In this document: one piece after another, positions 60,121 through 64,000 of the stretch
Layout of the letters: the number at the start of each line of letters is the position of its first letter
Position numbering within the stretch: position 1 is the stretch's first letter
From: an uncultured Muribaculaceae bacterium
GTDB lineage: Bacteria; Bacteroidota; Bacteroidia; Bacteroidales; Muribaculaceae
Direction: 5' to 3'
NCBI GenBank assembly: GCA_910588035.1
Contig: CAJUPY010000001.1
Span: forward strand, 62,001-126,000
Length of the DNA: 64,000 bases
Made by a program: the position numbers and the translations under genes
Notes under the pieces: generated by a model
Seen by the model: the letters and a program-made list of their open reading frames with translations, nothing else
Told to the model about the DNA's origin: nothing
Database searches by the model: none

Positions 60121-62301
60121 TCAGTTTCCCATTTCTGACAGGAATTTGATTCTGACAAGCCTTATCTCATCTTCAGTGCATTCGCTGCCAAGTTCGTTGA
60201 TCGCAGCCTCGAGATCGTCGCTCTCACTTTCTTTGAAATAGTCGAATATATCATCTTGATGATCTTCGTCGACAACCTCGTCAATGAAATAACTGATATT
60301 GATCTTCGTTCCTGAATAGACAATTGCCTCGACCTGATCGAGCAATTCACTGAATTCAAGGCCCTTGGAATTTGCCAGTTCGTCAAGGGCTATCTTGCGG
60401 TCGATGCCTTGGATTATCGAGATCTTCAATTTGCTCTTGTTGGCGACGCTGCGCACACGCAGGTCCTCAGGCCGCTCGATCTCATTCTCCTCGACATGGG
60501 TCTTGATGACCTTCAGAAAATCTTCGCCATATCGCTTTGCCTTGCCGATGCCGACTCCCGGAATTGTCGCAAGTTCCTCCATGGTGACCGGATAGGTCGT
60601 CGCCATTGCTTCAAGTGACGGATCCTGGAATATCACATATGGCGGCAAGTCAAGTTTCTTTGCCGTTTTCTTTCTCAGATCCTTCAATATGGAGTACAAC
60701 TCGGGATCTACGGCACAGGCCGCTCCGCTTTTAACCAAGACAGGTTCTTCCTCCTCGCGGAAATCATTGTCTTCAACGATTTTGAATGAGACTGGCTTTT
60801 TGATGAATTTCTCACCCGCTGGCGTCAGTTTCAATATCCCGTAATTCTCAATGTCACGTGCCAGATATCCGGCAATGACAGCTTGTCTGATGACTGCGTT
60901 CAAGAACCGTTCGTCCGATCCTTGCTCACAGCCGAAAACCTCAAGCTCGTCATGCTGATAGCTCTTTACATCGGCTGTTGATTTCCCGAGCATCACATCT
61001 AAGACGTGATTGGGTTTGAATTTTTCTTTTAAAGCTGAAACGGTTTCAAGTACCGCACATAATTCTTCTTTTGCTTCCACTCTTTTCTTAGGGTTTAAAC
61101 AATTATCACAGTTTCCGCAATTATCCTCGCCGAATTCCTCACCGAAATAATGCAGCAGCAACCGTCTGCGGCATAGCGATGACTCGGCATAAGATGCTGT
61201 CTCCATTAGCAGCTGCTTGCCGATCTCCTGCTCTGCCACAGGTTTGCTCTGCATGAACTTTTCCATTTTCTGCAGATCTTTGGCTGCATAGAAAGTAAGG
61301 CATATTCCCTCACCACCGTCACGGCCCGCACGCCCTGTCTCCTGATAATAACCTTCGAGAGACTTAGGCATGTCGTAATGGATGACATATCTCACATCGG
61401 GCTTGTCAATGCCCATTCCGAAAGCGATCGTAGCTACGATCACATCAATTTTCTCAAGCAGAAAGGCGTCTTGATTTTCTGAACGTGTGACGCCGTCCAT
61501 GCCGGCATGATAAGGCAATGCCTTGATGTTGTTCACCTTAAGCAGCTCTGCGAGCTCCTCGACTTTCTTTCGGCTGAGACAATAGATGATGCCCGACTTA
61601 CCCTCCTGGCTCTTGATGAACCTGATTATGTCGCGATCGATGTTTGACGTCTTTGGTCTGACCTCATAATAGAGATTCTGACGGTTGAATGACGACTTGA
61701 ACACCAGCGAGTTCTGCATCCCGAGATTCTTTTGAATGTCATGTTGAACTTTCGGTGTCGCCGTAGCTGTCAATGCTATGACCGGACGTGGACAAATTTC
61801 ATTTATGATCGGACGGATGCGCCGGTACTCAGGTCTGAAATCATGACCCCATTCCGAAATGCAATGGGCTTCGTCGACTGCATAAAATGAAATCGGAACT
61901 GTTTTTAAGAATTCAATATTTTCTTCTTTTGTCAATGACTCCGGTGCTACATAGAGCAATTTTGTCTTTCCGGAGACTATATCACTTTTAACCTGATCAA
62001 TGGCACTTTTATTTAACGATGAGTTCAGAAAATGTGCCACCCCGTCATCTTCACTGAAATTTCTCATTGCGTCCACCTGATTTTTCATCAGCGCGATCAA
62101 AGGAGAAATCACAATCGCCGTACCCTCGGTCAACAGCGAGGGCAACTGATAACATAGCGACTTCCCCCCTCCGGTAGGCATCAGAACAAAGGTGTCATGT
62201 CCCTCAAGGAGAGACATCATTATGGCCTCCTGATTGCCTTTGAATTTTTCAAACCCGAAATGTCGTTTCAAGGCGGCGGCGAGTTCAGTTTTAGTTATCA
62301 T
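60121..62301 (-). CDS. recQ: ATP-dependent DNA helicase RecQ
   Basis: A 726-residue 3'-5' helicase in recombination and fork repair. Motifs: PTGGGKSLCYQLP (Walker A), VDEAHCISEWGHDFRPEY (DEAH), QETGRAGRDG (motif VI), the zinc cysteines in CGNCDNC, a winged-helix RQC domain and an HRDC domain (LATIPGVGIGKAKRYGEDF). The tail of about 100 residues after the HRDC is acidic, a Bacteroidetes-type extension. It precedes or shares the unit of clpX and lies 50 bp after it. Confidence 0.95.
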   Translation of the reverse strand: MITKTELAAALKRHFGFEKFKGNQEAIMMSLLEGHDTFVLMPTGGGKSLCYQLPSLLTEGTAIVISPLIALMKNQVDAMRNFSEDDGVAHFLNSSLNKSAIDQVKSDIVSGKTKLLYVAPESLTKEENIEFLKTVPISFYAVDEAHCISEWGHDFRPEYRRIRPIINEICPRPVIALTATATPKVQHDIQKNLGMQNSLVFKSSFNRQNLYYEVRPKTSNIDRDIIRFIKSQEGKSGIIYCLSRKKVEELAELLKVNNIKALPYHAGMDGVTRSENQDAFLLEKIDVIVATIAFGMGIDKPDVRYVIHYDMPKSLEGYYQETGRAGRDGGEGICLTFYAAKDLQKMEKFMQSKPVAEQEIGKQLLMETASYAESSLCRRRLLLHYFGEEFGEDNCGNCDNCLNPKKRVEAKEELCAVLETVSALKEKFKPNHVLDVMLGKSTADVKSYQHDELEVFGCEQGSDERFLNAVIRQAVIAGYLARDIENYGILKLTPAGEKFIKKPVSFKIVEDNDFREEEEPVLVKSGAACAVDPELYSILKDLRKKTAKKLDLPPYVIFQDPSLEAMATTYPVTMEELATIPGVGIGKAKRYGEDFLKVIKTHVEENEIERPEDLRVRSVANKSKLKISIIQGIDRKIALDELANSKGLEFSELLDQVEAIVYSGTKINISYFIDEVVDEDHQDDIFDYFKESESDDLEAAINELGSECTEDEIRLVRIKFLSEMGN

Positions 62302-62351
62302 AACAGATTGTGGCTTTGGTGAATAGATTGACGGTAAGTATTTTTCAGATT

Positions 62352-63602
62352 TTATTTGCAGGTTGATTCGAAATTTGCTTTCTGGAGTTTCTCAAGCGCA
62401 TATGAACTGTCGACAGTAAATTTCGCCACTTTCGATGACGGAACTTCAAACATAGCGTCGATCATGATAGTCTCGACTATCGATCTCAGTCCACGTGCGC
62501 CGAGCTTGTATTCAATAGCCTTGTCTACGATCAGATCAAGGGCATCTTCAGTGAATTCAAGCTCCACTTTGTCCATTCTGAACAATTTAACATACTGTCT
62601 GACAATTGCATTTTTAGGTTCTGTCAACACCCTTCTGAGGGCATCACGATCGAGCGGATCAAGGCTCGTCAATATCGGCAGACGACCGATTATCTCCGGT
62701 ATGAGTCCGAACGATTTCAAATCTTGTGGAGCGACATGACGCAGAAAGTTCTCACGTTCAAGATTCCGGCGGGCAATGTCATTGGAATATCCCACGACAT
62801 GCGAGTTCATGCGCTGCGCTATCTTGCGTTCAATTCCGTCGAATGCCCCTCCGCAAATGAACAGTATGTTTTTCGTGTCGACCGGAATCATTCTCTGTTC
62901 AGGGTGTTTGCGGCCACCTTGCGGCGGCACATTGACAACCGAACCTTCCAACAGTTTGAGCAAACCCTGCTGAACACCCTCTCCGCTCACATCACGTGTG
63001 ATCGACGGATTGTCACCCTTGCGGGCGATCTTGTCTATCTCATCTATGAAGACAATGCCACGCTCAGCCGCGGCGACATCATAGTCGGCCGCCTGAAGCA
63101 GACGCGTCAGCAACGACTCGATATCTTCACCGACATAACCGGCCTGAGTGAGAACCGTCGCGTCGACAATAGTGAACGGAACATTCAGAAGACGGGCTAT
63201 CGTCTTTGCCAACAAGGTTTTTCCGGTGCCTGTCGGCCCGACTAAAATAATATTGCTCTTCTCAATGTCGACTTCATCGTCGGTCGGTTGTGCGAGCCTC
63301 TTGTAATGATTGTAGACGGCTACCGACAGATATTTCTTGGCCGAATCCTGACCTATCACATATTGATCAAGGAAATCTCTGATCTCAGCCGGCTTGGGTA
63401 TTTTGCCAAGTTTAGGAGCGGGCTTCTTTTTCTCAGACGTGCCACGGTAGTCACTCAGCAACTGATGAATCTGATCGACGCATGAGGCACACACCGAAAC
63501 ATTCTGATCAAAAGGAGACGGGACAAGAACCTCAGTCTCCGAAGCCGGACGCCCGCAGAAACTGCATTTATCAGCGTATGTTGTCTGTTGTTTTTTTGCC
63601 AT
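62352..63602 (-). CDS. clpX: ATP-dependent Clp protease ATP-binding subunit ClpX
   Basis: AAA+ unfoldase that feeds substrates to ClpP. The 416-residue protein has the N-terminal zinc-binding domain (CSFCGRP ... CASC), Walker A VGPTGTGKTLLAKTIA, the pore loop AGYVGEDIESLL, Walker B GIVFIDEIDKIA and the IGF-type ClpP-docking loop region. It follows clpP after 15 bp on the same strand. Confidence 0.96.
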   Translation of the reverse strand: MAKKQQTTYADKCSFCGRPASETEVLVPSPFDQNVSVCASCVDQIHQLLSDYRGTSEKKKPAPKLGKIPKPAEIRDFLDQYVIGQDSAKKYLSVAVYNHYKRLAQPTDDEVDIEKSNIILVGPTGTGKTLLAKTIARLLNVPFTIVDATVLTQAGYVGEDIESLLTRLLQAADYDVAAAERGIVFIDEIDKIARKGDNPSITRDVSGEGVQQGLLKLLEGSVVNVPPQGGRKHPEQRMIPVDTKNILFICGGAFDGIERKIAQRMNSHVVGYSNDIARRNLERENFLRHVAPQDLKSFGLIPEIIGRLPILTSLDPLDRDALRRVLTEPKNAIVRQYVKLFRMDKVELEFTEDALDLIVDKAIEYKLGARGLRSIVETIMIDAMFEVPSSKVAKFTVDSSYALEKLQKANFESTCK

Positions 63603-63617
63603 TGCTGCATTTTTCTG

Positions 63618-64000
63618 TTAATGACGCGCTCTGACGAACACTTCATCAATCATGCCATACTCTTTCGCTTCGGTAGCTGTCATCCAATAGTCGCGGTCGC
63701 TATCCTGCTCCACCTTTTCAAAAGGCTGACCCGAATGAGTGGCGATGATGTCATAAAGTTCCTTTTTCAACATCTGAATCTGACGCGCGGTGATTTCGAT
63801 GTCACTTGCCTGACCCTGGGCTCCGCCCATCGGCTGATGAATCATGACGCGCGAATGTTTCAAAGCAAAGCGTTTGCCTTTTTCCCCGGCCACAAGCAGC
63901 ACTGCGGCCATTGACGCCGCCATACCCGTGCAAATGGTGGCGACATCGCTCGAGATATACTGCATTGTGTCATAAATACCCAGACCGGCATAAACCGATC
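63618..64000 (-). CDS. clpP: ATP-dependent Clp protease proteolytic subunit (partial, 5' end outside window)
   Basis: About the last 127 residues of ClpP. Translation up to the window edge gives SVYAGLGIYDTM, then ISSDVATICTGMAASMAAVL with the catalytic serine and MIHQPMGG with the histidine; the aspartate lies in DRDYWMTATEA. Upstream sequence including the start lies beyond base 64000. It forms the clpP-clpX pair. Confidence 0.94.
   Translation of the reverse strand, partial: SVYAGLGIYDTMQYISSDVATICTGMAASMAAVLLVAGEKGKRFALKHSRVMIHQPMGGAQGQASDIEITARQIQMLKKELYDIIATHSGQPFEKVEQDSDRDYWMTATEAKEYGMIDEVFVRARH

Noticed and set aside
1..64000. tRNA, rRNA, CRISPR arrays, transposases and integrases
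   Set aside because: Looked for in the gaps and frames; no cloverleaf with a T-loop, no regularly spaced repeats and no recombinase motifs were seen.

Overview
The window is an ordinary chromosomal stretch of a member of the order Bacteroidales, probably a gut Muribaculaceae (S24-7) relative. The order is supported by several things seen in the sequence: promoters of the Bacteroidetes type (TTTG, 19-21 bp, TAnnTTTG), almost no Shine-Dalgarno sequences, the fused LpxC/FabZ gene, the parE-coaD-S41 peptidase cluster, and families largely restricted to Bacteroidetes (DUF4831, DUF5106, DUF5606, BT_3928-like DoxX protein, 29-residue COX24/mS38-like protein). The family-level placement is inference. 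I see no rRNA, tRNA, CRISPR array, prophage or insertion sequence.

Layout. 1-1.8 kb (minus): clamp-loader delta-prime gene (cut by the window edge) and metF. 1.9-5.9 kb (plus): parE, coaD and an exported S41 protease. 6.1-8.3 kb (plus): HU protein, a 29-residue ribosomal-type protein and RNase E/G, with a long hairpin in the RNase leader. 8.4-12.4 kb (minus): rmuC, NAD(P)HX repair enzyme, DUF4831 protein. 12.5-19.7 kb (plus): DUF5106 thioredoxin-like protein, mnmA, bifunctional nuclease, nucleoside transporter, rsmE, kdsA, TPR protein. 19.7-25.7 kb (plus): DUF1599, DoxX/BT_3928-like protein, dnaE and thioredoxin, closed by a terminator.

The 25.8-42 kb segment is more accessory: an esterase, DUF5606, a secreted GH13 amylase, a 937-bp AT-rich gap rich in palindromes in front of an XRE regulator, an MBOAT/SGNH acyltransferase pair, a secreted type I pullulanase, PatB/MalY plus DUF3737, a 245-bp mirror-symmetric array of six hairpins, and two tandem secreted subtilases. 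Codons from about 33 to 45 kb are visibly more GC-rich than those before 29 kb.

42-64 kb returns to housekeeping: agmatine deiminase, a YbiT-like ABC-F protein whose second ATP site looks dead, a Dabb protein, rlmH, a MATE exporter, a Crp/Fnr regulator, lipA-lipB, a META-domain lipoprotein, the lipid A genes lpxD-lpxC/fabZ-lpxA, cvfB, rsmG, an MBL hydrolase, a TPR protein, glnS, recQ, clpX and the start-truncated end of clpP.

Functionally the window joins replication and repair (holB-like, dnaE, parE, recQ, rmuC), translation and RNA modification (mnmA, rsmE, rsmG, rlmH, glnS, RNase E/G), envelope synthesis (kdsA, lpxD/C/A, fabZ) and alpha-glucan use (amylase, pullulanase). The least explained pieces are the hairpin array at 36.87-37.11 kb with its overlapping small reading frame, the palindrome-rich DNA upstream of the XRE gene, and the asymmetric ABC-F protein.
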